A DNA stretch of 64,000 bases from Taeniopygia guttata. Lineage: Eukaryota; Chordata; Aves; Passeriformes; Estrildidae. The stretch spans positions 1,121,001-1,185,000 of the forward strand of contig NC_133037.1 of NCBI RefSeq assembly GCF_048771995.1, in the 5' to 3' direction. This document shows positions 1-12,103 of the stretch, piece by piece. The translations under genes and the position numbers were made by a program. The notes under the pieces were generated by a model. The model was not told the DNA's origin. It saw nothing but the letters and a program-made list of their open reading frames with translations, and ran no database searches. The first letter of the stretch is position 1; each line of letters opens with the position of its first letter.

Positions 1-957
1 GGGTACCTGGGACTTCCCAATCTGGCTCCAGGATCCCTTCCACCCCCTCCCCACACCACAGGAAAACTCCAGCAGATTTCTCCCAATTCTCATTTTTCAC
101 GAGTGTAATTATCAGTGGGTGAGTCTCAGCAACTGCTCAAAAGGATTTTCAAAAATCACTTTTAAATGAGGCTTATAAAGCCCTGATAAAACTCCTTTCC
201 AAAATCCGGGCGTCCATTTCTGAAAACAAGCCTGCAATAGCCTGTTATCACTATTTATGTCTTCATTCTTTGAGTTCACAGCTCATTTTCTGACACTCAC
301 AGGGTGTTTAAACAATTTGGCTGCGTCCTCTGGATAATTATAATGAGCTACAGCCTCCCAAAACCCCCCAGAAAATGTGATTCTGCTCATGCTGACTTAA
401 TCTGGCTACAGCATTTATCCTCTCCCCTGGGAGTAGTTACAAGATGTAGAGGACTTCACGCCAGAACAGGGGGAGGAAAGGAAAAAGCAGCTGGTTGTGG
501 TTTGTTCCCTCACCTTTGGAACCCTTTTCCTTCCTGGCATCCAGGGCTGGGGAAAAGCCCCTCCAAGCCAAAGCCCCGAGCCTGCAGCAGCACATCTGCC
601 ACTTACAGCCAATTAATTCGCTGTAAAGGACCTTTGGGGCTTGCAAACAGCGAAGGGAAAGTGGCTGTAAATGTGAATTATTGGCCTTTGCCAAGCCCGA
701 GCTCCTGTGCCAGGCGCTGCCCGGGGCAGGGGCAGCCCGTGGTGGTGGCAGGGCTGGATTTTCCCTGGGCTGGCTCCATGGGGAGCTGGGGGTGCTGCCT
801 CCCTTCCCCATGGGAGGTGAGAACTTCTCCCAGCGCAGCCAAAGCAGAGCCTGGAACCCCTCCTGGGGCTGGGCTGGGCTCTGGGGCACCAGAGGCATGG
901 GCAGCACCCCTCCCAGGGATGGGAGCCAGCAGAGTGTGCCCCAGCCAGCTGGGAACT
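1..957. other. Flanking DNA, no gene seen
   Basis: Unique sequence. The left part (70-330) is AT-rich and the right part GC-rich. I see no exon with good splice sites and homology. Confidence 0.5.
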
Positions 958-1481
958 CAGCAAAGCTTCACCCAGAACGAGAAACGTCCCAGCAAACCTT
1001 CACCAGAACGAGAAACGTCCCAGCAAACCTTCACCAGAACAAGAAATGGCCCAGCAAACCTTCACCCAGAACGAGAAACATCTCAGCAATGAGAAACATC
1101 CCAGAATGAGAAACGTCCCAGCAAACCTTCACCAGAACCAGAAACGTCCCAGCAAACCTTCACCAAAACAAGAAATGTCCCAGCAAACCTTCACCCAGAA
1201 CTAGAAATGTCCCAGCAAACCTTCACCCAGGACTAGAAATGTCCCAGCAAACCTTCACCAGAACAAGAAATGTCCCTGCAAACCTTCACCCAGAACTAGA
1301 AACGTCCCAGCAAACCTTCACCCAGAACTAGAAACGTCCCAGCAAATCTTCACCCAGAACTAGAAATGGCCCAGCAAACCTTCACCCAGAACTAGAAACG
1401 TCCCAGCAAACCTTCACCCAGAATTAGAAACATCCCTGCAAACCTTCACCCAGAATGAGAAACGTCCCAACAAACCTTCCC
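958..1481 (+). repeat. 31-32-bp minisatellite
   Basis: About 16 copies of cccagcaaaccttcacccag plus aactagaaacgt, with a one-base length alternation and one rearranged stretch near 1080-1110. Confidence 0.95.
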
Positions 1482-2558
1482 CAGTCCTGTGGCGCTGATG
1501 GGTCTCTGGGGATCACACATCCTGTACAGCGCTGGGATTTTATCTTTTCCATCATTTTCATTATCACTGCTGTAATTATTGCTATTATTTGTATTTTTCT
1601 GGACTCACAGACCGCCGTGGCAGAGCTGGGGATGAGGAGTCACTAATCACGGATGGGTTTGGCTGCTCAGGCCCTGCAGAACCATCCATCAGCCCTGCCT
1701 GCCCCCTGCCCCTGGCCAGCTGCAGCAGCTCCCTCACCAGCCCTGAGCTATGGAATGTGTGCCTAAACAGCTGCCAGGCAGGGAACAGCAAATTAACTCG
1801 CTGTAATTAAGGCTGATCACGTGGTGATTTGAGCAGGACCTTGGTGAAAAGGGCACAAAGAGTCTCCCATCACTCATTAATGTTGATAAAACACTGCAGC
1901 TCCTCACTAAATAGATGCCCATCAACGTTGCTCTGGCAAATTGCAGCACAAGTCCTTTTAATTAATACAGGGCAGGTGCTACACGGGGGACAGACAATGA
2001 AGGCAAGCTTGGGGTTAGGCATTAAAAACTGGATTGGCACCAGAGATGAGATGGTTTCCATGCTGTGTGTCAGCCAAGTCCAGGTGGAAAAGAGGAACTT
2101 GTGATGAGGCACCAAGCCTTAGCTGCCACCTGGGTCAGGTTTTACCTCCTGGGAATGTCTTGAGGCAGGATTTGCCCATGGAAAAGTTGTGCACCTGCAG
2201 AAGCCCTGGACAGAAGAGGGGCTGGTGCTCATTCCCTCAGTCCTGAGCAAATGTTTCCCTTGTCCTTGAGATATTCCCATTAAATCCACCCCTGTCTCCT
2301 GCAGAAGGCAAGTCTGACCTTTCCCACTGAATTAAGAGCCAATTTATTACATATTTTAAATTCATAATGAGATCAAAAGGGATAATGCTCAGATGACCTG
2401 GAGATCAGCCCAAGACACGAGAGATAATTGTTTCCCTAATTGCCACGCCTGAATTAAATTACTTGTGCAGTGTGTGTGCTCAGATGAGAGGAGCAGAGGA
2501 GGTGTCAGAGCCCTGGCACCTCCTGCTGGGGCTGGGCTCAGCTTGTGACAGCCCTGGA
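1482..2558. other. Flanking DNA, no gene seen
   Basis: Unique, with AT-rich parts near 1880-1975 and 2320-2465 that carry TAAT-type motifs. No gene. Confidence 0.45.
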
Positions 2559-2654
2559 CACCTGCAGCTCCATCATCCCTGCTCCACCTGCAGCTCCATC
2601 ATCCCTGCCCCACCTGCAGCTCCATCATCCCTGCCCCACCTGCAGCTCCATCAG
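2559..2654 (+). repeat. 26-bp minisatellite
   Basis: About 3.6 copies of cacctgcagctccatcatcc plus ctgccc. Confidence 0.95.
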
Positions 2655-2829
2655 CTCAAACAATCCTCACAGAATCCAACCAAGCAACACCCCAGGGAAA
2701 CAATTCTCCAAACACATTCCACATGGGAAAACAAGGAGCAGAAACAGAAATTGTTTTCTCTTTCTTCTCTCTGTGCACCTCTGTGAAAAATCCTGAGAGG
2801 GAGAGAAATGTGCCTGGCACACCCTGCTG

Positions 2830-2940
2830 TGGGCAGGGACCTTCCCCAGCCCAGGCTGCTCCAAGATCTCCACTCTGAGCTTGGGCACTGCCAGGGATGC
2901 AGGGGCAGCCTCAGCTGCCCTGGGCACCCCCTCCCTCGGT
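2830..2940 (-). mobile_element. Degraded CR1 LINE fragment
   Basis: On the plus strand, gtgggcagggaccttcccca, then ggctgctccaagatctccac, then ggcactgccagggatgcagg follow the CR1 order in reverse. The 3' terminus is not recognisable. Confidence 0.55.
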
Positions 2941-3119
2941 GTTTAAAAGTCCATTTAAAAGTCTCAAACCCTTCCCCTGTGAGCTGTGCCAGTCCCGAGG
3001 CTCCTCTGCACCATCCCAGGGGGTGGCAGGGACACCAAGCACCCCTCCCTGGCACCGAGGGGCAGGAGAGCCTTCCTCCCTGCCAGCCCCTGCACAGGCT
3101 GCCGTGGAAAGGTGGATAA

Positions 3120-3520
3120 AGACACCAATGTGCTCCTTACACTGCTTTTTATGCATTATTTAGCAGTGCTTAAGGAATTGGGGCTGTTACAAACAGCAGC
3201 AAATGAGGGTGGCATTAATTTTAAAGAGTCTGTAATAGCTATCAGGTAGTTACAGGATTTATTATAAATAACTTACGGGTTTGCTGAGTCCTCAGACCTG
3301 CACCAACAATTGATCACTGAATAAAAACATTTGAGTGAAGTGCAACTGCAATTTATTTACCTGAGCATGAAACCCCGTTTAAACCTGCTAAGGAGGCCCA
3401 ATCAAAGAGAGAGAAAACACGACAGCCTGTTGCTCTAGTGCCAGGATAGGTGATCCAAAGGATTAAAAGATGTCATTAAAATGAAAAATCTTTTAAGAAC
3501 CTCTTGCATTTGCCAGTGCA
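3120..3520. other. AT-rich stretch, candidate conserved non-coding element
   Basis: Non-repetitive, rich in TAAT, ATTTAT and TTAAAAG words, with no low complexity and no coding potential. This is the look of a conserved non-coding element. Conservation cannot be tested here. Confidence 0.3.
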
Positions 3521-5510
3521 AGGTGGGAGCAGCCCCAGAGCTGCTGTCACACATCCCCAGGCACGGGAAGGGGGGATTGCACCTCACAGGCAGCTGGGGG
3601 AGTGCAGGAGCAGGGAATAACAGAGCTGGCAGCTGAGCACAAAGGAGGATGCACAGCAGGTCAGTTAAAGGCTTTGGGGGAGGTTAATCAGGGAAAAAAA
3701 GCACTTGGGTAATTCCCATCAAAAAAAACCCCAAAGGCTCTGGCTGGAAGTGCAGCTGAGGAGAGGAATGGGATCAGAGCAGAAATCAGGACTGGGGTTG
3801 TACAGAGAGCAGAAATCTGCTCCGAGCCAGAGACAGATCCCGAGGTCCCCAGGGGATGCTCTGGTGGCACAAAGAGTGTCGGAATCTGTGCTATTGATGA
3901 TTCTGAGATTGTAGAAAGTCTCTGTCTGTCAGCCCCACTGCCAAAGCAGAAGCCATAATTGGTCTGTGCTGTTTCAAGGTTGTTTATTCTGTTTATCTCT
4001 AGCATGTTCTGCTGCCCTGCCGCAGCTCTGTCCTGCAGGGCAGCGTGTGGGGCTCTGCCCTCAGTGGGATGGTACAAACATTAAATACCACAAACTACCT
4101 GTGCTGGATTTACAATAACGTGCCAATATCTGTCACCTACGTTGGACAGTGTGTCCCCAGCCTGAACCAACAGAAAAATGCCAACACCACAGTGAAACAT
4201 GGAGGGCATGAAGAAGGAGAAAAAGGACAAGGCACACCCAATTTCCTCCATCTTGTCCCCTTTGGACCCCTAATCTAGAATCCTAAAATTTTACTTTTGC
4301 ACCCGTGCCACACTTAATTATTGCTTATATCAAACACTCAGAGCTGGTAATTCATCCTGTAAGATTGAAAACTCTTTTCCATGGGCAGAGATCACAGCCA
4401 GTGTCTCTGGGAGCTCTGTCCAGGGGGGTTCTGACCCCTGCCAGGGTCCCAGGGCAGCCAGAGGGAAGCCCTGGATTCCCACAAAAGAGGAAATTATTCA
4501 GGGCAGAGCTCCCAGAAATCCCCTGAGCAGCAGAAAGCACTCGGGGCTCCCTCCCAAAGCCCCCTAACCCTGCTCCTGCCTGGGGCAGCCATCCCCTGTG
4601 CTGTCCCTCCTCCCTGGGCAGAGGTGGCACTCCGGGCACACACATTTATGGTGGCACCACCTCATTTCATTTCATTTCCAGAGGAAAGAACAATTCTCTT
4701 TTTCCAACAGATTTGAGAACTTTTTCCCCCAGGAAGCCCCCTGAGCCCCGCTGCTGTGCCCAGGCACTCCCTTTGAGCAGACCCTGGGGGCAGCAGCTCC
4801 AGCCAGGCCCTGTGGGGCACCAGCTCCTTCCTCCATCTGCACTACAAATCATTTCCATAGAAACTGGAAATATTCCCTAAACCAACAGAGGCTCCCTTCT
4901 TTCCAGCAATTATCTTAAGGTCTGATTTGCATTTTAAATGTCACCTGTATAAATTAAAACTGTTTACTGCTCACACTGTCATTATTCTGAGTCATCTGGC
5001 AATAGCCAGCTACAGATTTCCTTTGTTTGCAGCAGACAGCTCCACACGAGAGCATCCCCTGGAACACTCCGGGGCTGCCTCCCCTGCCACAGGTGCCTGC
5101 CTCCTTCTCCAGGCTGTTAAACATTCCCTTTTTCCCTGAACTCGCTCATGGGGGCAGTGAAACTCTTGCAGAGCATCACTTGGGGTGCATTTTTCAGCTG
5201 CTGCTGCAGACTGCACAGCTGCTCTCTCCTGAAGGATCCCAGGGAGCAGCAGCATCCCTTATTTGCCAGCTCTGCTTTGCATTCATTTTTTAAAACTTGG
5301 AGTCAGTTTTGGGTTATAAATTACTTTTTTTTCCCTCTCATACAAAACTTCAAGGACAAACAGAACATCTCCACTTTTGAGAAGTTTGAAAAGCACTTTG
5401 ATAATTCAGCTAAGCAACGGGCTGTGCCCTTAGCGGATCACTGGCAAACTGGGCAGCTCCCAGTTCAGACTGGGAGTCCTCTCCTGACCCACAGAGCACA
5501 CGGGGGAGGC
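3521..5510. other. Flanking DNA, no gene seen
   Basis: Unique sequence. A short cattt repeat lies at 4664-4680. Nothing else stands out. Confidence 0.45.
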
Positions 5511-5592
5511 CAGCCCTGAATTCCAGCCCTGAATTCCAGCCCTGAATTCCAGCCCTGGATTCCAGCCCTGAATTCCAGCCCTGAATTCCAGC
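5511..5592 (+). repeat. 13-bp minisatellite
   Basis: About six copies of cagccctgaattc. Confidence 0.96.
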
Positions 5593-6939
5593 CCCTGTCC
5601 CTGGCTCCCAGCCCCAGCTCTGGCTGATGGATGGCCCCACTCCTCATTTCCCCGAGCTGGGAAAACACTTCCAGGACATCAGAGCAGCCTCTGACCGACC
5701 CCCACCTTCCCAAACCATCCCACCACCCCTCCCCACCACTGCAAACACTCAAACCAGTAAAAGGCTCTGAAATCTGCCATGGTCAGAGCAATGTTCCCAA
5801 ATTTTAGGTGGGGAAAACCAGAGTCCAGCCAAGTTTACCTGGATCAGGTGGATGGGAACAAGCAGCAGCGATGAGGGGCAGTTTTACAACATTTCACCCC
5901 CCAAAAAAAGGCTTTATGAAATGTACCTCAAAGCCAGGAGAAGCTGGAAGGGCAGGTCCTGACCCCCTGCAAAACCCTCTGATAATTACTTGTTAATTAC
6001 AGTCCCCTGATTCTCATTATTTCATTGTAACAATTCCCAAAAATTTGCTGCAATTATTATCCCAATTTTTTCCATCCTTCAGACAAATTCTGGCAGTTGA
6101 ACCCAACTACACTTGGGATTAGAAACTGAAGAGGGGCTGCTAAAATCACAGTTCCTGCCTGGAGATTAAACACTGAGAGAAGAAAGGCACTTCCCTTAAA
6201 TATTCCCCAACCAAACCTTCAATTAAAAAGCAAAAAAAATAAAGCAGAAACACTGAACATTCAGGAAACCTTCCCCCCAGGCCTGAGCCTCAGCATGGGA
6301 GATAAAACATTGCCAATCTTTTCTCCCAAAACCAGCAGCTCCATTTTCCAGCTTTCAGTTTTCTTCCCAGGTGAAGCACACGTGGAAATCAGAGCCCCAC
6401 AAGGTGATGTCCTTCAGCATCATTGTCCAGGAGAATTATTATTCTGAGGAAGTTTATGAAATTATCTTTGTGTCCAACTTTCCAGTTCAGCTTGGAGATC
6501 AGTCTGGGTGAACTAATTCCATCTCCCTAATGATTAAATGCTCCATATGAATATAACCCCGAGCAGCAGGTTCAAGCAGCCTGCCTTGCTTTCACTCCTG
6601 CAATAATTACATCTTGACAATCATTTTGTGCCTCCTTGGCTTTCTCTAAATTTACTGTTTCTTTAAAAAAAAAAAAAACTTTCCTGCATTCCCTGTTGCC
6701 ATCTGTCCTTTCCAGAGCCTCTGCCTTGGAAAATCATGGATTTACAGATTGGAATCAGCTGGGAAAGCTGCAGGAGCCAGGAGGGGAACAGCTGGAGAGA
6801 ATCCCTCAGGACACAGCCAAAAATGTGGAATTACAGCTCCTCCCATGCTGGCACCAGAAATGGTTTGACACAGAGGGTGAAACTCAAAAAAAGAACCTCT
6901 GGATTCTTTCAGTGTCAAAACCTCTGAGCTGAGAATTCC
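5593..6939. other. Flanking DNA, no gene seen
   Basis: Unique, with AT-rich patches near 5985-6075 and 6520-6670. No gene or transposon. Confidence 0.45.
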
Positions 6940-7110
6940 CTGAACTTCCATCACAGGGAATCCCAGTGAAACCCCTCTGACCTCATCCCTTCTCCTTCCC
7001 AGGCAGGAGAAAAAAAAGGGATAAAAAAAAGAAAGGGAAAAAAAGAAGGGGAGGGAAAGGGAAAGGAACTTTAAAAAAACCCAGAAACCTTCCTGGGCAG
7101 GAGGAAGGAA
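6940..7110 (+). repeat. Polypurine unit, copy 1
   Basis: A short unique lead (cagggaatcccagtg ... cttctccttcccaggcagg) followed by about 90 bp of G/A sequence such as gaaagggaaaaaaagaaggg. Confidence 0.75.
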
Positions 7111-7419
7111 AGGCAGCAGCAGAAAGCAAAGCAGGAGCCTCTGCTTCACCCACTGTTCACAACCTGCTGGCACCAAAATAATGCTGGGGCACAAAATCCA
7201 GAAGCAGGGGGGGGTGGATGCATCCAGACCAAGCAAATTCCTCCCAGGGTTTTCCTCCAGCACCTCTGGGATCCAGGCAGGCTGTGTCCCAGGGGTGGAA
7301 CAGTTCTTCCTCCACAGAGTTGGTTTTTTATTTGGAAACAGCTGTAGGGTGTGTGAGACTGGAGCTTTTTAATAATTATACCACCACAAAATGCCCAGAA
7401 CAAACGGGGTTTGCTGCTG

Positions 7420-7745
7420 CTCTGTTCATTATGCAGGCAGAGCTGTCCCTAATTAGATAATATGAGATTTCTTGGCTCACACCAAGCAATTCAGAAGAAA
7501 GAATCTCGTTATTGATGGGACAAACCACACAAAGCAATGGAGCATAGTTTAATAAAGCAGAGAAGTATCAAAGAGAGAAAGGTTTTAATTCTTAATAAGT
7601 AGATCCATGGGTTTCATTAAGCAGCATTCAAAGGCGTTTTTTTAGGGTTGCTTTTATTACCTAATTAATTAAAGCCTGACCAATAAGATAGATTAGTCCA
7701 ATGGAATTGCATCTTGTATTAATAGCAATACTAATTAATCATCGA
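7420..7745. other. AT-rich TAATTA-dense stretch, candidate enhancer-like element
   Basis: Contains many TAAT/ATTA cores (cctaattaattaaagcctg, ctaattaatcatcgagctg), a CCAAT and a GATA core, without low complexity. The regulatory role is inferred from motif density only. Confidence 0.3.
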
Positions 7746-8079
7746 GCTGAAGCATTCCTCTGCACGGAGGAGAAATCATTCCAGGGTAAATGTGGAGAGA
7801 AAGCTGGAAAAGAAAGGGGAAGGATGGGCTGAGCAAGGTTTTCTCCCCCAAAATGGGATTTTGATGATCATGGCCAGTCCAGCTGACAAAGTGCAGGAAT
7901 AAACGTAAAATAAACATTTTTAATGGCATTTCTGAGGTTTTAAATGTACTTTCTAAACCCCTTCCACAGACCCATCCTTGCTCTGCTCCATCTCCACATT
8001 CCCAGGGCGAGGAAGGGGTGGATAAACCAGGGGATTATCCCAACATCTCTGTGACCTCCACTGACACCCAAACAGCCTC

Positions 8080-8275
8080 AGTTCCAGGGAATCCCAGATG
8101 TGACATCAGACCTCCCTCCCTTCTCCTGAGCACACATTCCCAGCCAGGAAAAAAATAAAGAAAGGGAAAAAAAAGAAGGGAAAAGGAAGGGTAAGGAAAG
8201 GAAGAAAAGAAGGGAGGGGAAAAAAGGAAAATAAAGCAAAGGGAAAAAGAAAAAAAAAAAAAGAAAAAAAAAACC
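8080..8275 (+). repeat. Polypurine unit, copy 2
   Basis: Same lead order as copy 1 (ccagggaatcccag ... ccttctcct ... cccagccagg), then about 125 bp of G/A with the same words (gaaagggaaaaaaaagaagg). Confidence 0.75.
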
Positions 8276-8920
8276 CAAACAACCCCAGCTCGGCTGAATT
8301 TGATTTTTCTGCCACCAGATGATGGATAATTATCCTGCCTGCCCCCCACCAGCTCCCCCAGATCCCTGCACTCGCTGCAGGCAGGGAAGCAAAAGGAAAG
8401 GAGAGGGAATCACTCGCACATAAATGTTAAAAAAGGAGAATCTGTAGCTCCCACATAATCTGTTTTCTCATTAAGCAGCGTCTGTGAGCACGGGGATATT
8501 TGATCTATTAAAAATGCTTATTTAAATACTCGTTCCAGAGTTCATTTTTCCTCCTGAAGGCTGCTGTAGAAAATCCATCTCCTCTGGAAGGCAGCAGGGG
8601 GAAAAGCAGTGTTTTTTCAGGCCAGAGGTTTGTATTCCACATGAAGTTCTGTGACAGAACCACGCTGGTGCCACACCACGAGGATGATGATTCATGGAGC
8701 TTTCCAAGAGCTGTTCATGTTAGCAATGACTTAGCCCAAATGAACATTATAAATAATTAACAGTATGCAGATTGCCATTATTGGAAAGCCCCCGGGCCTT
8801 ACCCAGCGAGTAATTTCAATTATTCAAAAGTATTAATAAACTGAAATATTCTTTTTTTTTTCCCTCATTTAATTTGTCTGGGTTTTTTTGTATTTTAGAG
8901 CACCTGCCTCGAGTGTGGAA
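8276..8920. other. Flanking DNA, no gene seen
   Basis: Unique. 8,700-8,840 is AT-rich and could be conserved. No gene. Confidence 0.45.
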
Positions 8921-9370
8921 AATCCAAGGGAGTTCTCCATATGATCTTCCAATGCCAAGGGAATTCTCCCCACAATCTCCAGATTCCAGGCAGTTCTCCC
9001 CATAATCTCCAAATTCCAGGGAGTTCTCCCCATGATCTCCAGATTCCAGGGAGTTCTCCCCATGATCTCCAGATCTCAGGGAGTTCTCCCTATAATCTCC
9101 AAATTCCAGCGAGTTCTCCCCATAATCTCCAAATTCCAGGGAGTTCTCCCCATGATCTCCAGATTCCAGAGAGTTCTCCCCACAATCTCCAAATTCCAGG
9201 GAGTTCTCCCCATGATCTCCAAATTCCAGGGAGTTCTCCCTATAATCTCCAAATTCCAGGGAGTTCTCCCCATGATCTTGAAATTCCAGGGAGTTCTCCC
9301 CATAATCTCCAAATTCCAGGGAGTGTTTCCCATGATCTCCAGATTCCAGGGAATGCTCCCCACAATCCAC
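8921..9370 (+). repeat. 30-bp minisatellite
   Basis: About 15 copies of gagttctccccataatctcc plus aaattccagg. The period is exactly 30 throughout, so several frames stay open on both strands. Confidence 0.96.
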
Positions 9371-9388
9371 AAAGCAGTTCCGACCCAG

Positions 9389-9494
9389 ATAAAGGTGAAC
9401 ATCTCTAGAAAGGAGCAGTGCCACCTCCCTGTCCCTGTCCCATAAAGGTGAACATCTCTGGGAAGGAGCAGTGCCACCTCCCTGTCCCTGTCCC
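9389..9494 (+). repeat. 53-bp tandem duplication
   Basis: Two copies beginning ataaaggtgaacatctct at 9389 and 9442, each followed by gtgccacctccctgtccc. Confidence 0.95.
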
Positions 9495-10744
9495 TGTCCT
9501 GCCGGCGATGCTGTGCAGCTCCCCGGGCAGTGCCGATCCCACATTTTCCCACATTTCCCGGGAAGCTGCAGAACTGCTTTTCCCAGCAATGCCCCCGAGG
9601 GACACCGAGGTTTTGGTGGCTCAGCCAAAGCCTCGAACGGCGGCACAAGGGAGGGCTCTGCTGGAGGCAAACCGGAGCTACAGCATCCCAGACCTCTGGC
9701 CTGCTCTAAAACCGAGGTAGTCCCACGCGTTTTGCTCTAAAAAAGTGAGTTTTCCATCACATTTTTGGATTTTAAATCTTGTATCACAAGCGATCTCGCT
9801 ACACTCAGGAAAGCAACAATGGCAGAATGGCTTTTTTTGAGATAATTTCTCAAAAGTGGGCTGGAAAATCTGCAGTCAAAGCATTCAGTCTCACCCAGAG
9901 CTGCTCAATGCTCTGGGAGCAGATGAGGCTGCAAGAAAAGCTGAGGAATGACAGCAAACAGCAGCTCAGGGCAGCGACTCCACTGGAAAATGTGCAGCCA
10001 CAGGGAAAAAACCATCAAAATCAGCATTCCAGCCCCTTTACATTCACTTTAGATTTGACTCTTAGAAGTCTGAATGCAGCAAAAGTTAAGAAAGGCAAAG
10101 ATCTCACTATCCCAAATCCCAGAGGAATCTGAAAACCACTGCAAAATCCCCATCACGGATGTCCAGCAGACATTTCCCTGGAAGGTGGAGTTTGATCTGG
10201 ACACAGCAAACGTCCTGCCAGCTGCAACAGCCTTTGCACAGGCTGCAAACCAGGAAACAGCACAAGGGAGAATGCTCATCAGACAGAAAACAAATCCAGG
10301 AGGGGAAAAGAGAGAACCAATGAATCAAAGGGATGGTCAGACAGCTTTTCCACGTTCCTGCTCTCAAAGCCAGCACCAGCTGTTTCCCAGCTGGGCATCC
10401 ATGGGCTGCAGAGCCCAGCAAGGCTCTTGGTGCAGAATTCCCACCTGAACCAGGCTTTTCATGGCCTGACTGGACAAAGGATTGGGGATCCCAGCAGGGA
10501 GGTCAGGACTTGCTCATGACACAGAACTGCCACACTTATCCCACAGCAATCCCAAATGCTCTCAGCTGCCCCCAAATGCTCACGGAGACAAAGAGGAACA
10601 AGGGGAGAAGAGCCCTGTTGTTTTGGGGTGGGTTTATTCTCCTATAGGAAGAATAAATGGGATTCTCCCAGCTCTAACCAGATGAAATCCCAGTGTACAG
10701 AAGGTGCAGGGAGGTCCCCTATACAGGAGAAACACACATCAAAG
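9495..10744. other. Flanking DNA downstream of EDEM1
   Basis: Unique sequence without recognisable exon, RNA gene or transposon. Part may be EDEM1 3' UTR if the AATAAA at 10633-10638 is used. Confidence 0.45.
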
Positions 10745-10762
10745 TACATAAATACACTATTT

Positions 10763-10768
10763 TTTAAT
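10763..10768 (-). terminator. Candidate distal poly(A) signal of EDEM1
   Basis: ATTAAA on the minus strand, followed by an A-rich then strongly GU-rich stretch (gtgtatttatgtac, then gatgtgtgttt). Use would give a 3' UTR of about 2.6 kb. Confidence 0.45.
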
Positions 10769-12097
10769 GGAGATTTGCAAAAGGCAAGCCAAGTGTTGAA
10801 AATTCAGGACATTTCATGAAAGCACATTTGGTCCTCTTCCAAGTTTCCTGTCCTCAGTTAAATACTTCATGGATAAATAACAATTAAGCATACATGGCAC
10901 TTTTAGTTCAGAAAACCCGATATTGCACATGATACCAAGAAATACAAGAGTCTATTTCAGCAGGTGATTCCAGCACTGTTACCAGCTCCATTTTGATGCC
11001 ATTGACTTGTACAAAAGCTCTCATTTTTGTGCATAACAGGTGCCCTTACAGAGTAAAAACGTATCCAAGCAGTTTCAGAACAAAGAGGAAGAAAAGTTGG
11101 CTTCTGAAGGAACAGAGTCTTTTACCACCAGCTTCTGTGAGGATAAAGAGCATTATTATGGAAAGATGACTGTCACATCACCTGGCAGCAGAAATTCCAA
11201 AGCAATTCCCAAGGGAAGCGGACCTTGTCTGGCTGGAAGGCTGCAATTCCTGTCTGGGCTGCTCTCATTCTCAGGCACCTTCCACTACTCCTGGCAATCA
11301 CAAGGAAAACACAATGGCAAGAGTTGTGCAACTTCCTCCCAGCCCTGGAATTCTCTCTGGAAGGCTCTGGAACACATTCTGTGCACAATCCTGGGCTGGG
11401 ACCCTCCCCTGGGTTCAGGAGCTCAGAGGCACAATCACAGAGAGAGTGGCCAGTCACACTCAGGGAGCTAAACTGGGAGTCAGGGACAAACCTGGTCCAG
11501 GAGAAGCCACCACAGCACTTAGGGTGTGTCTGTCCTGGTGTCCTGTCCTTCCTGGCGTCCTGCCCATCCCCAAATCCTGCCCACCCTGGCACTACCACTG
11601 TGGGATGCTGTGCTGGGCTCCCACCCCAGCACTCCTCACTCCGAGCTGGGTGAGCCCAGCTGGCCCAGGAGCAGCACCCAAGGGCCCTCTGCACCTCTGG
11701 GTGGGCAGAAGTGCCCCTGCCTCTGCCCTTCTCAGCCTGAACCTCCCCCAGCACCTCCTGCAGCACAACACCTGGAATTCCTCTTTTCCTTTCACACACT
11801 CCAGGAATACCTCTGGCAAAGCCAATTCTACAGGAGCTGGAATCACCAGCTGCCTCAAACACCAAGGCAACCCCTTCTATTGCAATATTTTGGGAAATTT
11901 TCACCTATTTCCCTCTGCCCCCTGCAACCCTTCACCCCCTCAAACACACATAATAAGACTAAGAAGACATGATTTTTTTTTTTTGCCTGAATACAAGATT
12001 CAACTATCATGGAATAGAAGATTCTATAACAAAGTCCCTGAGATGCACCTGTACATTAAAAGATTCCAACAATAACCTCTCCAGCACAAACTTCATA

Positions 12098-12103
12098 TTT
12101 ATT
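12098..12103 (-). terminator. Candidate proximal poly(A) signal of EDEM1
   Basis: AATAAA on the minus strand, followed by tatgaagtttgtgctgg, which is a GU-rich downstream element. Use would give a 3' UTR of about 1.2 kb. Confidence 0.45.

Noticed and set aside
304-1092. 262-codon plus-strand frame at the left end.
   Set aside because: Low-complexity GC-rich product that runs into a minisatellite. No homology, no splice or promoter context.
8816-9670. Long minus-strand frame (284 codons) rich in NSLEFGD-type repeats.
   Set aside because: It is produced entirely by the 30-bp minisatellite. No homologue and no gene structure.
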